Below are positions 6,680 to 15,090 of a stretch of DNA of 34,460 nt, one piece after another. Numbering within the stretch: position 1 is the stretch's first letter; every line of letters begins with the position of its first letter. The stretch covers positions 1-34,460 of the forward strand of contig CAJUTJ010000076.1 of NCBI GenBank assembly GCA_910589655.1, given 5' to 3'. This DNA is from an uncultured Acetatifactor sp. (GTDB taxonomy: Bacteria; Bacillota; Clostridia; Lachnospirales; Lachnospiraceae). The notes under the pieces are model-generated. The model worked only from the letters and a program-made list of their open reading frames with translations. It did no database searches and was not told the DNA's origin. A program made the translations under genes and the position numbers.

Positions 6680-9343
6680 ATGAGACCAAGGACATTGACA
6701 CTGTGCGGATGGGGGCCGTATAAAAGGGAGGAGAGGGTGGATTTCAGCGTGTTCGAGAGACGGGGAATCTTTCTGATTACGGGAGCCACCGGAGCGGGGA
6801 AGACCACTATTTTCGACGCTATTTCCTATGCGCTGTACGGCGCTCTCAGCGGGGAAGAAAGGGACAAAGAAAAGGGAAGCGTGCGCAGTGATTTTGCGGA
6901 GCCGTCCACTCCTACTTATGTGGAACTGGTGATGGAGCATGGGGGAAACTGCTACCGGATCCGCCGCAACCCGGATTATCTGCGCCCCAAAAAGCGTGGA
7001 AGTAAGGGCGAGGCTTACACGAAGGAAAAAGAAAATGCCGTTCTCTATTATCCCGACGACAGGGTGCTGGAGGGAGTGAAGGAAGTAAATGCAGCCCTGA
7101 AGGAGATTCTGGGGCTGGACTTTCGGCAGTTTAAAAAGATTTCCATGATCGCTCAGGGCGAGTTTGCAAAATTATTGGTGGCGCCTCCGAAAGAAAAGAC
7201 AAAAATTTTCCGTGAAATTTTCGACACCGGCGTGTACGAACGCTTTACCCAGAATTTGGGTGTGAAGGCCAGAGCCGCCTACAACAGAGTAACGGAGCAG
7301 AAGCATAAGCTGGAGGAGGATGTGAGCCTGCTGACGGCAGGATTGGAGGAATCCTGCTGGAGCAAGGAAAAAAGAGAGTTGCTGAAGGAGCTGACTATGG
7401 CGGAAAATTGGAACTATGCCGCCATAGAAGAATGTCTGGAACAAATGAAACGGGAGGCGGAGGACCGCTTGAAGGAACAGAAATCCGCCTATGAAGAAAC
7501 CAAAAAGCGGGTGGAGGAACTGACGGCGGAATTGGCCAAGCTCCAGAAGGAAAACGAACAAATACAAGCGTTTTTAAAAGTTTCCGAGGAGAAAGAGAAG
7601 CTTGCGGCCGCGGCTCCGAAGCAGGCGGAGGCACAGGAGCGTTATAAACGGGCCGTGAATGCTGCCGAGGCGGAAAAAGCGGAGGAACGGTGCAGAACTC
7701 TGGAAAAGCTGCTTGCGGAGTGTCTCTCGGAGAGACAGAGTATGGAGGCGGAGAGACAGAACCTCATAACAGAAGCGGCATCTTTGAAAGAGACGGCGGA
7801 GAAGGAAGAGAGAATCCGCAGCCTTTTGGAACTGCGCAAAGCGGTTGAGGAGGAAAGAAAAGCCTGTGACGAGCTGTCAAAGCAACTGGAGGAAAAACAG
7901 AAGCTGCTTGCTTCGAAGCAGAGCGCTTATCTGGAAAAGGACAGCGATTACCGTGGGAAGAAAGCCGTTTACGAGGATGGAGAGAGAAAGAGAAGGCTGA
8001 ATGTCATCGGATTGGCGGCCGAGCTGTTGAAGGAAGGAGAGCCTTGTCCGGTCTGCGGCTCCTTGCATCATCCCAATCCGGCAAAGGCGGACTGCGAGAA
8101 CGTCTCCGAAGAGGTGCTGAAGGAGCTGAAGGACAGCATGGAGGAAGCTTACGAAGAGCTGATAAAACTTCATGAGGAGAGCGTGGCTTTACGGACGACT
8201 GTGGAGGGTCTTGCGGATCGTCTTATCCGGCAGGAGGAAAAACGACGGGAAAAGGAGAAGCAGATTACGGAAGAATTTCAAGAAGAAGTGTATAATGCTT
8301 TTCTTGCGCTTCCTCCGGCAAAAGCTCTTTCCGAGCTGCAAAAGAAATGCGGAAGGGCAAAGGAGCTGTCGGGACTGATACAGGAGAAGGACGGCGCCGC
8401 TAAGCGATTGGCGGAAAAGGAAAAAGCGCTGGGAGCGGACTGTGGGGAAGCGCAGGAGGCGTTTCGGGTTTGTTTGACGCAATATGGTTTTTGCGACACG
8501 GAGGATTATGTCTCTGCCGTTCTTTCGGCAGCCCGGAGGGAAGAACTGCGCAATGGTATAGAAGAGTACCGCGCGAAGGCGGCGGCAAACAATGAGCTGT
8601 ACAGCCATTTAGAGGGATCGATTTCCGTGAAAGAGCCTGTGGATCTCACCGGACGGACGGAAATGCGGGAACATTTCCGGCAAACGGGGGATACTATTTT
8701 AAAAGAACAGAAGCTTTGGGAGCGTCAGCTTTCCGAGGTGGATAAGACTATTTTACGGATGGGCGAAAAACGTTCGGTTATCCAAAAGGAAAGTCAGGAA
8801 TATGGATTTATCAAGGATTTGGAAAATATGGCATCGGGCAATAACCCGAAGCGTTTGGTCTTTGAACAGTATGTGCTGGCCGGCTATTTTGAAGAAATAT
8901 TGCGAGCCGCCAATCTGCGTTTTGCCAAAATGAGCGGCGGGCGCTATGAAATGTCCCGCGTAGAGCAGGTGGGAGACGGCAGAGTCAAGGACAATCTGGA
9001 GATTCAGGTGATGGATTACTATACGGGGAAAAACCGCTCCGTCCGCACCTTGTCGGGAGGAGAATCCTTTAAGGCGTCTCTGGCCCTTGCACTCGGCATG
9101 AGCGATGTAATACAGGCCATGAACGGAGGTATCCGTGTGGATACTTTGTTTGTGGACGAGGGCTTCGGGGCGCTGGATTCGGAGAGCCTTGATCAGGCTT
9201 GCGATACACTTATGAGTCTGGCGGAGAAGAAGCAGTTAATCGGTATTATTTCCCATGTGCCGGAGCTGCGGGAGCGGATAGAGAGCCAGCTTGTTATCGA
9301 GAAAACAGGAAGCGGCAGCAGGATAGTTCAGACAGATATATGA
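6680..9343 (+). CDS. sbcC: Exonuclease subunit SbcC
   Basis: This 887-residue SMC/Rad50-like ATPase partners SbcD, tethering and processing DNA ends. The N-terminal ATPase half carries Walker A GATGAGKTT (residues 35-43). Long charged coiled coils run from about 190 to 730. The zinc hook CPVCG (Cys456, Cys459) lies at the apex. The C-terminal half has the ABC signature LSGGESFKASLALALG near 792 and Walker B with D-loop DTLFVDEGFGALD near 818-830. GAGG at 6668-6671 precedes the ATG. The stop codon overlaps a possible ATG (ATGA at 9340-9343), but the next gene more likely starts at 9397. Many minus-strand ORFs here are by-products of the GA-rich coiled-coil codons. Confidence 0.95.
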   Translation: MRPRTLTLCGWGPYKREERVDFSVFERRGIFLITGATGAGKTTIFDAISYALYGALSGEERDKEKGSVRSDFAEPSTPTYVELVMEHGGNCYRIRRNPDYLRPKKRGSKGEAYTKEKENAVLYYPDDRVLEGVKEVNAALKEILGLDFRQFKKISMIAQGEFAKLLVAPPKEKTKIFREIFDTGVYERFTQNLGVKARAAYNRVTEQKHKLEEDVSLLTAGLEESCWSKEKRELLKELTMAENWNYAAIEECLEQMKREAEDRLKEQKSAYEETKKRVEELTAELAKLQKENEQIQAFLKVSEEKEKLAAAAPKQAEAQERYKRAVNAAEAEKAEERCRTLEKLLAECLSERQSMEAERQNLITEAASLKETAEKEERIRSLLELRKAVEEERKACDELSKQLEEKQKLLASKQSAYLEKDSDYRGKKAVYEDGERKRRLNVIGLAAELLKEGEPCPVCGSLHHPNPAKADCENVSEEVLKELKDSMEEAYEELIKLHEESVALRTTVEGLADRLIRQEEKRREKEKQITEEFQEEVYNAFLALPPAKALSELQKKCGRAKELSGLIQEKDGAAKRLAEKEKALGADCGEAQEAFRVCLTQYGFCDTEDYVSAVLSAARREELRNGIEEYRAKAAANNELYSHLEGSISVKEPVDLTGRTEMREHFRQTGDTILKEQKLWERQLSEVDKTILRMGEKRSVIQKESQEYGFIKDLENMASGNNPKRLVFEQYVLAGYFEEILRAANLRFAKMSGGRYEMSRVEQVGDGRVKDNLEIQVMDYYTGKNRSVRTLSGGESFKASLALALGMSDVIQAMNGGIRVDTLFVDEGFGALDSESLDQACDTLMSLAEKKQLIGIISHVPELRERIESQLVIEKTGSGSRIVQTDI

Positions 9344-9396
9344 GACAGATGCATTTGTCAGGCGAAAACACTGTTAAAAACAGCATGAGGGTTAAA

Positions 9397-10476
9397 ATGA
9401 AATTAAACTATATCAGGAAAAAATACGGGAGTAGACTGCTGGCATTGGCATTTGCGGCGGCTTTAGGGCTGGCCGGCGTCACTTCCTGCGGCGGGGGCGG
9501 CAACGGTACAAGGGTAGTGTTTACCACCGGCTTTGACAAGGACGAGGTGTTCCGCATCGGCAGCGCATCCTGCTCCGCATCGGAAGTCATGGTATATCTG
9601 ACCAACACCCAGAATCAGTATGAGAGCGTCTACGGAATGGAAGTCTGGAACGTGGCTTTGGACGGATTGACTTTGGAGGAAAATGTAAAAGAGACGGTGC
9701 TTGCCAAAATTGCCCAGATTAAAACCATGTATCTGCTGGCACAGAGCAAGGATGTGACCTTGGACAAGCAGGAGCAGGAACAGGTGCGTCTGGCATCGGA
9801 AGAATATTTCCGGTCTCTGAACGACAGGGAAAAGGAGCTGATGGGGGTGGATTTGAAGACCATCCAACAGCTTTACACAGAGTATGCCATGGCGGATAAA
9901 GTATACCGGTATATTATTCAGGATGTGAATCCGGAGATCAGTGATGATGAGGCCAGAATCATCACGGTACAGCATATACTGATCCGCACCTATACCACGT
10001 CTGACGGGGGCGAAAAAGTTCCTTTTACGGATAATCTGAAGCAGGCGGTCTATGAGAAGGCAATGGAAATCAGAGAGCTTGCGGTGAATGGTGAAAATGA
10101 TTTTGTGGATTTGGCATCCCGCTATAGCGAGGATTCTACCATAACCTATTCTTTCGGAAAAGGTGAGATGGATCCGGAATTTGAGAAGGCCGCATTTGAA
10201 TTGGAGACCGGAGAAATCAGCCAAGTGGTGGAGAGCGAAAGCGGTTATCACATTATCAAATGTATCAGCACCTTTGACAGAGAGCAGACGGATATCAGTA
10301 AACAGGAGATTGTGGAAGAACGCCGCCGGGAAGTTTTCGGGCAGGAATACGATGAATTTGTGGATACATTAGTCAGGAACCTGAATACAAAATTGTGGGA
10401 GGAGATTACCCTGATCCATGATTCGGAGGTGACTACTTCGGAATTCTTTGAAATTTATGCGAAATATTTTTCATAG
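9397..10476 (+). CDS. PrsA-like peptidyl-prolyl isomerase lipoprotein
   Basis: This 359-residue protein is a predicted surface lipoprotein foldase of the PrsA/SurA type, assisting folding of exported proteins outside the membrane. A basic N-terminus, a hydrophobic stretch (about 14-27) and a lipobox VTSC with Cys31 are visible. Residues about 185-290 form a parvulin (PpiC) domain: ITVQHILIRT, a DLASRYSED segment, FGKGEMDPEFEKAAFEL and ESGYHIIKCIS. The chaperone-like flanks match PrsA. The ATG at 9397 is chosen because GAGGG (9387-9391) precedes it and the signal peptide then begins MKLNYIRKK; earlier in-frame starts (9340, 9385) would add an unlikely leader. It follows sbcC by 53 bases and may be cotranscribed. 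Confidence 0.88.
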   Translation: MKLNYIRKKYGSRLLALAFAAALGLAGVTSCGGGGNGTRVVFTTGFDKDEVFRIGSASCSASEVMVYLTNTQNQYESVYGMEVWNVALDGLTLEENVKETVLAKIAQIKTMYLLAQSKDVTLDKQEQEQVRLASEEYFRSLNDREKELMGVDLKTIQQLYTEYAMADKVYRYIIQDVNPEISDDEARIITVQHILIRTYTTSDGGEKVPFTDNLKQAVYEKAMEIRELAVNGENDFVDLASRYSEDSTITYSFGKGEMDPEFEKAAFELETGEISQVVESESGYHIIKCISTFDREQTDISKQEIVEERRREVFGQEYDEFVDTLVRNLNTKLWEEITLIHDSEVTTSEFFEIYAKYFS

Positions 10477-10522
10477 GATATGCTAAAATGATAGTTCATA
10501 AAAATTTTATAATTGTGGGAAA

Positions 10523-10543
10523 GCCCGGAAATAGGGCGTTTTT
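10523..10543 (+). terminator. Weak terminator after the PrsA-like gene
   Basis: A short GCCC/GGGC stem (10523-10526 with 10534-10537) around a 7-base loop is followed by GTTTTTC. The stem is only 4 bp, so termination may be partial. Confidence 0.45.
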
Positions 10544-10552
10544 CAAAGATTA

Positions 10553-10579
10553 TTAGCACTCGCGTAAAACGAGTGCTAA
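10553..10579 (+). promoter_or_regulatory. CIRCE operator (HrcA-binding site)
   Basis: TTAGCACTC (10553-10561), 9 bases, GAGTGCTAA (10571-10579) is a perfect match to the CIRCE consensus bound by the heat-shock repressor HrcA. It lies about 150 bases upstream of htpG and just upstream of the predicted -35 box. Confidence 0.95.
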
Positions 10580-10586
10580 TTTTGCC

Positions 10587-10615
10587 TTGACTTTTATTTT
10601 CTACGGTTTTAAACT
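10587..10615 (+). promoter_or_regulatory. Probable htpG promoter
   Basis: TTGACT (10587-10592), a 17-base spacer and TAAACT (10610-10615) form a sigma-A-type promoter that begins 8 bases after the CIRCE element. The leader to the htpG ATG would be about 105 bases. Confidence 0.6.
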
Positions 10616-10729
10616 TGTCTATAGCAAGGGACAGTTCTTAAGTCAAAAGATAAGGTGATTTCGGAACGATTCCCCGGAGTACCGGAAGATTTATAAAAAG
10701 AGTTATAACGAAGAAAGGAATGTTGTAAG

Positions 10730-12934
10730 ATGGCAGCAAAAAGCGGCAGTTTATCAATTAACAGTGAAAACATTTTTCCGATTATCAAAAAGTGGCTCTA
10801 TTCCGACCACGACATTTTTTACAGAGAGTTGATTTCCAACGGCTGTGATGCAGTGACCAAGCTGAAAAAGCTTGACATGATGGGAGAATATTCTCTGCCC
10901 GACGGTTACAAAGCCCGGGTGGATGTCATTGTCAATCCGGAACAGAAGACGCTGACCTTCAGCGATAACGGTCTGGGGATGACGGCGGAAGAGGTGGAAG
11001 AATATATCAATCAAATCGCCTTCTCCGGAGCCGCGGATTTTATCGAGAAATACAAGGATAAGAGCAGCTCGGATCAGATTATCGGACATTTCGGATTGGG
11101 CTTTTATTCCGCGTTTATGGTTGCGGACGAAGTACACATTGATACCCTTTCTTTTAAAGAGGGTGCGGTTCCCGTTCACTGGGAATGTGACGGCGGCACG
11201 GAATTTTCTATGGAAGACGGCGACAGACAGGAGGTGGGAACTACCATTACCCTGTTCCTGAACGAAGATTGTCTGGAGTTCTGCAATGAGTATAAGGCCA
11301 GAGAGGTCATTAAGAAATACTGCTCTTTTATGCCCACGGAAATCTATCTGTCAAAGGCCGATACCAAGGAGACTCAAATTATCAAGGTGGAGGAGCTTCG
11401 GGAAGGTGATGTGATTTTGGAGGAGATTCATCCCGAAGAAAAAACCGCCGAGGACGGTACTAAGACGGTAGAAGGGGAAGAAAAGTTTAAGATTCAGAAG
11501 CGTCCGGAACTTTTAAACGAAACCTCGCCGTTGTGGACCAAGCATCCCAATGATTGCACTAAGGAAGAATATTTGGAATTCTACCGGAAGGTATTTCAGG
11601 ATTACAAGGAGCCCCTGTTCTGGATTCATTTGAATATGGATTATCCGTTTAATTTGAAAGGTATTTTGTACTTCCCTAAGATTAATATGGAATATGAGTC
11701 CATCGAGGGCACCATTAAGCTGTACAATAATCAAGTATTTATAGCCGACAATATCAAGGAAGTGATACCGGAATTTTTGCTGTTGTTAAAGGGCGTCATT
11801 GATTGTCCCGATCTGCCTTTGAACGTGTCCAGAAGCGCGTTGCAGAATGACGGCTTTGTAAAGAAGATTTCAGAATACATTTCCAAGAAAGTAGCCGACA
11901 AACTTTCCGGGATGTGTAAAACGGAAAAGGAGGAGTACGATAAGTATTGGGACGACATTAGTCCGTTTATCAAGTTTGGCTGCCTGAAGGATGACAAGTT
12001 CTGCGAGAAAATGACCGATTATATTCTGTTTAAGAATCTGGAGGGCAAGTATCTGACATTGCCCGAGTGTCTTGAGGTGAAGTCCGCTGCTTCCGAAAAT
12101 GCGGTGGACGAAAACGGTGAAAAGGTCGAGGCGGAGATTATTACGGAGAAGAAGACAGAAGAAGCTGTGGATGAAACCGGAGACGCAGAGGTTTCCGATG
12201 ACGCTGCGGGAGATTCCGAAGAGTCGGCTGTAGAAGCCTCCGATAATGCCGCGGAGGCATCCTCAGGGACGGATGAAGTTTCTGAGGAGGATGCTGATAA
12301 AGACGCCGATGAAGAAAAGAAAGAAAAAATTATCTATTATGTCACTGACGAGCAGCAGCAGAGCCAATATATTAATCTGTTCAAATCAGCCAAGATGGAT
12401 GCCGTGATTTTGAATCACAATATCGACCAGCCCTTTATATCCCAGCTGGAGGCTAAAAACGAAGGAATCAAATTCCAGCGCATTGATGCGGATGTGACCG
12501 ATGCACTGAAATCCGAGACTTCCAAGCAGGTCGAGAAGGAGATGGAGGAGCAGGCGGAATCCATTGCCAAGATTATGAAAGAGACATTGAAGAATGATAA
12601 GCTTGTAGTGAAGATGGAAAAGCTGAAGGACAAGAAGGTTGCATCTATGATCACATTGTCCGAGGAAAGCAGACGTATGCAGGATATGATGAAAATGTAC
12701 TCCATGCCCGGAATGGATATGGGTGGATTCGGAGGAGAGGGTGAAACTCTCATATTGAATGCGAACCATCCGCTGGTACAGTATGTGGCCGGAAATCAAG
12801 AGGGCGAAAATGTGGCAATGATCTGTGAGCAGCTCTATGATTTGGCGCGGATTCAACATGCACCGTTAAATTCCGAGGCAATGACCAGATTTATAGCCCG
12901 CAGCAATGACATTATGATGCTCTTGGCAAAGTAA
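10730..12934 (+). CDS. htpG: Hsp90-family chaperone HtpG
   Basis: This 734-residue cytosolic ATP-dependent chaperone is bacterial Hsp90. GHKL ATPase motifs are visible: YRELISNGCDA (Glu33, Asn37), FSDNGLGMT (Asp79) and GHFGLGFYSAFMVAD near 121-135. The middle domain contains LPLNVSRSALQND near 363-375 with its conserved Arg. It is about 100 residues longer than a typical HtpG, mainly from a low-complexity acidic block (roughly residues 455-532, rich in Glu, Asp, Ala and Ser) between the middle and C-terminal parts. AAAGGA at 10714-10719 is the ribosome binding site. The gene is monocistronic and presumably heat-inducible through HrcA. Downstream there is no clear terminator before the short ORF at 13086. 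Confidence 0.95.
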   Translation: MAAKSGSLSINSENIFPIIKKWLYSDHDIFYRELISNGCDAVTKLKKLDMMGEYSLPDGYKARVDVIVNPEQKTLTFSDNGLGMTAEEVEEYINQIAFSGAADFIEKYKDKSSSDQIIGHFGLGFYSAFMVADEVHIDTLSFKEGAVPVHWECDGGTEFSMEDGDRQEVGTTITLFLNEDCLEFCNEYKAREVIKKYCSFMPTEIYLSKADTKETQIIKVEELREGDVILEEIHPEEKTAEDGTKTVEGEEKFKIQKRPELLNETSPLWTKHPNDCTKEEYLEFYRKVFQDYKEPLFWIHLNMDYPFNLKGILYFPKINMEYESIEGTIKLYNNQVFIADNIKEVIPEFLLLLKGVIDCPDLPLNVSRSALQNDGFVKKISEYISKKVADKLSGMCKTEKEEYDKYWDDISPFIKFGCLKDDKFCEKMTDYILFKNLEGKYLTLPECLEVKSAASENAVDENGEKVEAEIITEKKTEEAVDETGDAEVSDDAAGDSEESAVEASDNAAEASSGTDEVSEEDADKDADEEKKEKIIYYVTDEQQQSQYINLFKSAKMDAVILNHNIDQPFISQLEAKNEGIKFQRIDADVTDALKSETSKQVEKEMEEQAESIAKIMKETLKNDKLVVKMEKLKDKKVASMITLSEESRRMQDMMKMYSMPGMDMGGFGGEGETLILNANHPLVQYVAGNQEGENVAMICEQLYDLARIQHAPLNSEAMTRFIARSNDIMMLLAK

Positions 12935-13017
12935 AAACTGCGGTTCTCCCACGTTCAACCATTTATAAAAAGTGCTGCGGCGTTGCTTCGGGGGATAGAG
13001 TAAAATAGTTTGTGTCT

Positions 13018-13046
13018 TTGAAAAAATACCTCTTTTTTAGTAAGAA
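13018..13046 (+). promoter_or_regulatory. Possible promoter of the 13086 micro-ORF
   Basis: TTGAAA (13018-13023), 17 bases and TAAGAA (13041-13046) resemble a promoter. The -10 lies in a 7-bp inverted repeat, TAAGAAT/ATTCTTA, about 13041-13067. Confidence 0.3.
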
Positions 13047-13085
13047 TCAAGATCTGATAATTCTTATCGAAAAGGAGGATTTTTT

Positions 13086-13154
13086 ATGCCGGCAGCAAGA
13101 CAACAAATACCACAGTTGATTGCAGATTACATCTTAAAAATATCCTATGGCTGA
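13086..13154 (+). CDS. Micro-ORF with near-perfect RBS, possibly a truncated gene
   Basis: A 22-codon ORF starting MPAARQQIPQL follows AAAGGAGG (13071-13078) at an ideal 7-base distance, one of the strongest ribosome binding sites in the window. Its stop lies 9 bases before repeat R2 copy 1. It could be a genuine small peptide, or the N-terminus of a gene whose remainder was lost when the repeat region was inserted. I do not recognise the peptide. Confidence 0.35.
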   Translation: MPAARQQIPQLIADYILKISYG

Positions 13155-13162
13155 ATGTTGCA

Positions 13163-13285
13163 GTTCACTCGCTGTCGCCGCAAGGTATTTTCACGCTGTT
13201 TCCGCGTGATAAACCCGAGACAGACATGCGAGAAATCGCTGTTTTGCGATTTCTGTGCATAAGTTGCTGTGAACGAAGTGAACAG
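13163..13285 (-). repeat. Dispersed repeat R2, copy 1
   Basis: Read on the minus strand this matches 19831-19955 over most of its length (for example CTTATGCACAGAAAT, then CAGCGATTT and CGCATG/CGCATA steps, then CACGC..AACAGCGTGAAAA) and 30301-30349 in part. It contains small hairpins such as AAATCGCaaaacAGCGATTT and TCACGC..GCGTGA. No protein is encoded. Confidence 0.75.
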
Positions 13286-13323
13286 TTGAATTGCTGACTC
13301 TGATCTGCCGGAATAAAATATGG

Positions 13324-13352
13324 TTGTAAGTATAAGGAATAACCGGTATAAT
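13324..13352 (+). promoter_or_regulatory. Probable promoter of the GH27 gene
   Basis: TTGTAA (13324-13329), a 17-base spacer and a perfect TATAAT (13347-13352) form a good promoter reading toward the glycosidase at 13741. It would place R1 copy 2 and the long palindrome within a 5' leader of about 380 bases. Confidence 0.55.
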
Positions 13353-13369
13353 CAAAGGAAGAATTCTTT

Positions 13370-13630
13370 CACACTTCCAGACATGTCGACGCAGTCGGCA
13401 CAAACAATCAATGAATCGGTGCAAGGCCGGAAGAACGCTGCTCTTGCGTTCTTCTAACTGCTTTAGCAGTTTGGGAAGAAGCTCTGCTCCGCAGAGCGTG
13501 AAATCACTTAGCGAGGTCTTTCCGAGCTTAGTGATTTCCATCACACTTTCAAACATGCCGACGCAGTCGGCACAAACAATTTATGAACTGGTGCAAGGCC
13601 GGAAGAACGCTGTTCTTGCGTTCTTCCCGG
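13370..13630 (-). repeat. Dispersed structured repeat R1, copy 2 (double unit)
   Basis: On the minus strand the order is a d-e unit (about 13627-13540) followed by a full a-b-c-d-e unit (about 13540-13375). d stems read GAAGAACGC..GCGTTCTTC, differing from copies 1 and 3 by paired changes. e stems read GCCGAC-tgc-GTCGGC and, in the second unit, GCCGAC-tgc-GTCGAC. Module c, AACTGCT..AGCAGTT, is present. The element lies between a good promoter and the GH27 gene. Confidence 0.85.
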
Positions 13631-13711
13631 AATGACTTAGATTTTCTTAGGTTAGGTACAAAGAGGGAGTGTTTACACACCCTCTTTCCAACCTTAGAAA
13701 ATCTTCATTCC
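13629..13711 (+). promoter_or_regulatory. Long nested palindrome in the GH27 leader
   Basis: The outer arms AGATTTTCTTAGGTT (13639-13653) and AACCTTAGAAAATCT (13690-13704) pair with one mismatch, extended by GGAATGA/TCATTCC. Inside, AAGAGGGAGTGT and ACACACCCTCTT (13661-13686) form another near-perfect palindrome centred on GTGTTTACAC. It ends 30 bases before the GH27 start. The core resembles LacI-family operators; as RNA it would be a very stable hairpin without a U-tract. Confidence 0.65.
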
Positions 13712-13740
13712 GTTCACACTTATTAAGGAGAGGTAAGGAA

Positions 13741-15036
13741 ATGAATAAGAACAATTTCGCGGTAACACCGCCCATGGGATGGAACAGTTATGATTATTAT
13801 GACACGACAGTGAACGAGGAGCAAATAAGGGCAAATGCCCGCTATATGGCAGAGCATTTAAAGGAGTACGGCTGGGAGTATATTGTGGTGGATATCCAAT
13901 GGTATGCCCATGATGCAGGATCCCGGCGGGAGAGGTATCAATATATTCCGTTCGGCAGGCTGGAGATGGACGGATATGGCAGACTGCAGCCCGATCCGGC
14001 CAGATTTCCGTCTTCTGCGGATAATGCGGGTTTTCGTCCTCTGGCTGATTATGTGCATTCCCTTGGATGTAAGTTCGGAATTCATATTATGAGAGGAATC
14101 CCCAGAACTGCGGCACAGGAGCATCTGCCCGTATGGGGAAGTGCAGTGACGGCGGACGAGATTGCGGATCCCTCATCCATCTGTGGTTGGAATCCCGATA
14201 TGTATGGTGTGCGAAACTGTCCTGAAGGACAGGCGTATTATGACTCGCTTTTGGAGCTGTACTCCGAGTGGGGGGTGGATTTTATCAAATGCGACGACAT
14301 ATGCAATACGAATTTATATGCCAATAATCCTTATTCGGCGCGGCACGAGGTGGAAATGCTTGCAAAGGCGATCGAAAAGTGCGGAAGGGAAATTGTGCTT
14401 TCTCTCTCCCCCGGACCGGCTCTGATTGCTCAGGCGTGGCATTACGAAACGTTTGCCAATATGTGGCGCATTACCGATGACTTTTGGGATGATTGGAGAC
14501 TGCTGAAGGATATGTTCCACCGCTGTGAACTCTGGCAGAGTCACGTGTCCAAAGGCTGCTATCCGGATTGCGATATGCTTCCTCTGGGATCTCTGGGAAA
14601 AGGCTTTGGCAGAGAGCGGCTGACGAATTTTACGGAGCAGGAGCAGCGTACCATGATGACCTTGTGGTGTCTGTTCGGTTCTCCGTTGATGATTGGCGCG
14701 GAACTGACAAAATTAGATGCCCATACATTAGAACTGCTTACCAACAGAGAAATTTTAGCCATGCTGCCTCCGGAATGCAAACCCAGACAGCTCGCGCTGG
14801 ATGAAGACAAGGCAATTTGGACTGCCGCCAATTCGGACAGCGGGGAAGTCTATGTGGCATTGTTTAATCTTAGAGATGAGGCTTTGGAGGTTGCGTTGGA
14901 CTTAAGAAAAGCAGATATTGCTGTACACGCACCGTGGAAGGAGCTTTGGACAGGGGAAAAGAGAAGCGCCGGAGAGACTATTATAACGGAAAAGCTGCCG
15001 ACGCATGGATGTGCAGTGTTCAGAAGCCGGATTTAA
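13741..15036 (+). CDS. GH27-family glycosidase (alpha-galactosidase-like)
   Basis: This 431-residue protein is a glycoside hydrolase of family 27, most often alpha-galactosidase, releasing terminal alpha-linked galactose. Visible: the TPPMGWNSYDYY opening (residues 9-20), VVDIQWY near 49-55, the nucleophile motif DFIKCDD with likely Asp185, and WRITDDFWDDW (243-252) with the likely acid/base Asp247. A C-terminal beta-sandwich follows from about 340. There is no signal peptide, so it is probably intracellular and acts on imported oligosaccharides. The ATG at 13741 has AAGGAGAGG upstream (about 13725-13733). GH27 also contains beta-L-arabinopyranosidases and other activities, so the exact substrate is uncertain. 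No sugar transporter is adjacent. Confidence 0.85.
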   Translation: MNKNNFAVTPPMGWNSYDYYDTTVNEEQIRANARYMAEHLKEYGWEYIVVDIQWYAHDAGSRRERYQYIPFGRLEMDGYGRLQPDPARFPSSADNAGFRPLADYVHSLGCKFGIHIMRGIPRTAAQEHLPVWGSAVTADEIADPSSICGWNPDMYGVRNCPEGQAYYDSLLELYSEWGVDFIKCDDICNTNLYANNPYSARHEVEMLAKAIEKCGREIVLSLSPGPALIAQAWHYETFANMWRITDDFWDDWRLLKDMFHRCELWQSHVSKGCYPDCDMLPLGSLGKGFGRERLTNFTEQEQRTMMTLWCLFGSPLMIGAELTKLDAHTLELLTNREILAMLPPECKPRQLALDEDKAIWTAANSDSGEVYVALFNLRDEALEVALDLRKADIAVHAPWKELWTGEKRSAGETIITEKLPTHGCAVFRSRI

Positions 15037-15090
15037 TTTGTTCCGAGCCGGTGATGCTATGGCAAAACTGTGGTCACTTGCTGTTGATTT

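Noticed and set aside
7172..8608. Several long minus-strand ORFs opposite sbcC
   Set aside because: They are leucine- and phenylalanine-rich complements of GA-rich coiled-coil codons, a well-known artefact.
9463..10251. 262-codon ORF on the minus strand opposite the PrsA-like gene
   Set aside because: The plus strand encodes a clear signal peptide and PpiC domain; the minus product has no recognisable domain and no good start.
13370..13630. R1 double copies considered as a CRISPR array
   Set aside because: Units are long hairpin modules without unique spacers of constant size, and no cas gene is present.
13411..13635. Short ORFs encoding peptides such as SAQTIYELVQ and SSAPQSVKSLSEV, recurring at several places
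   Set aside because: They are translations of repeat R1 in either orientation, vary with module content, and lack ribosome binding sites.
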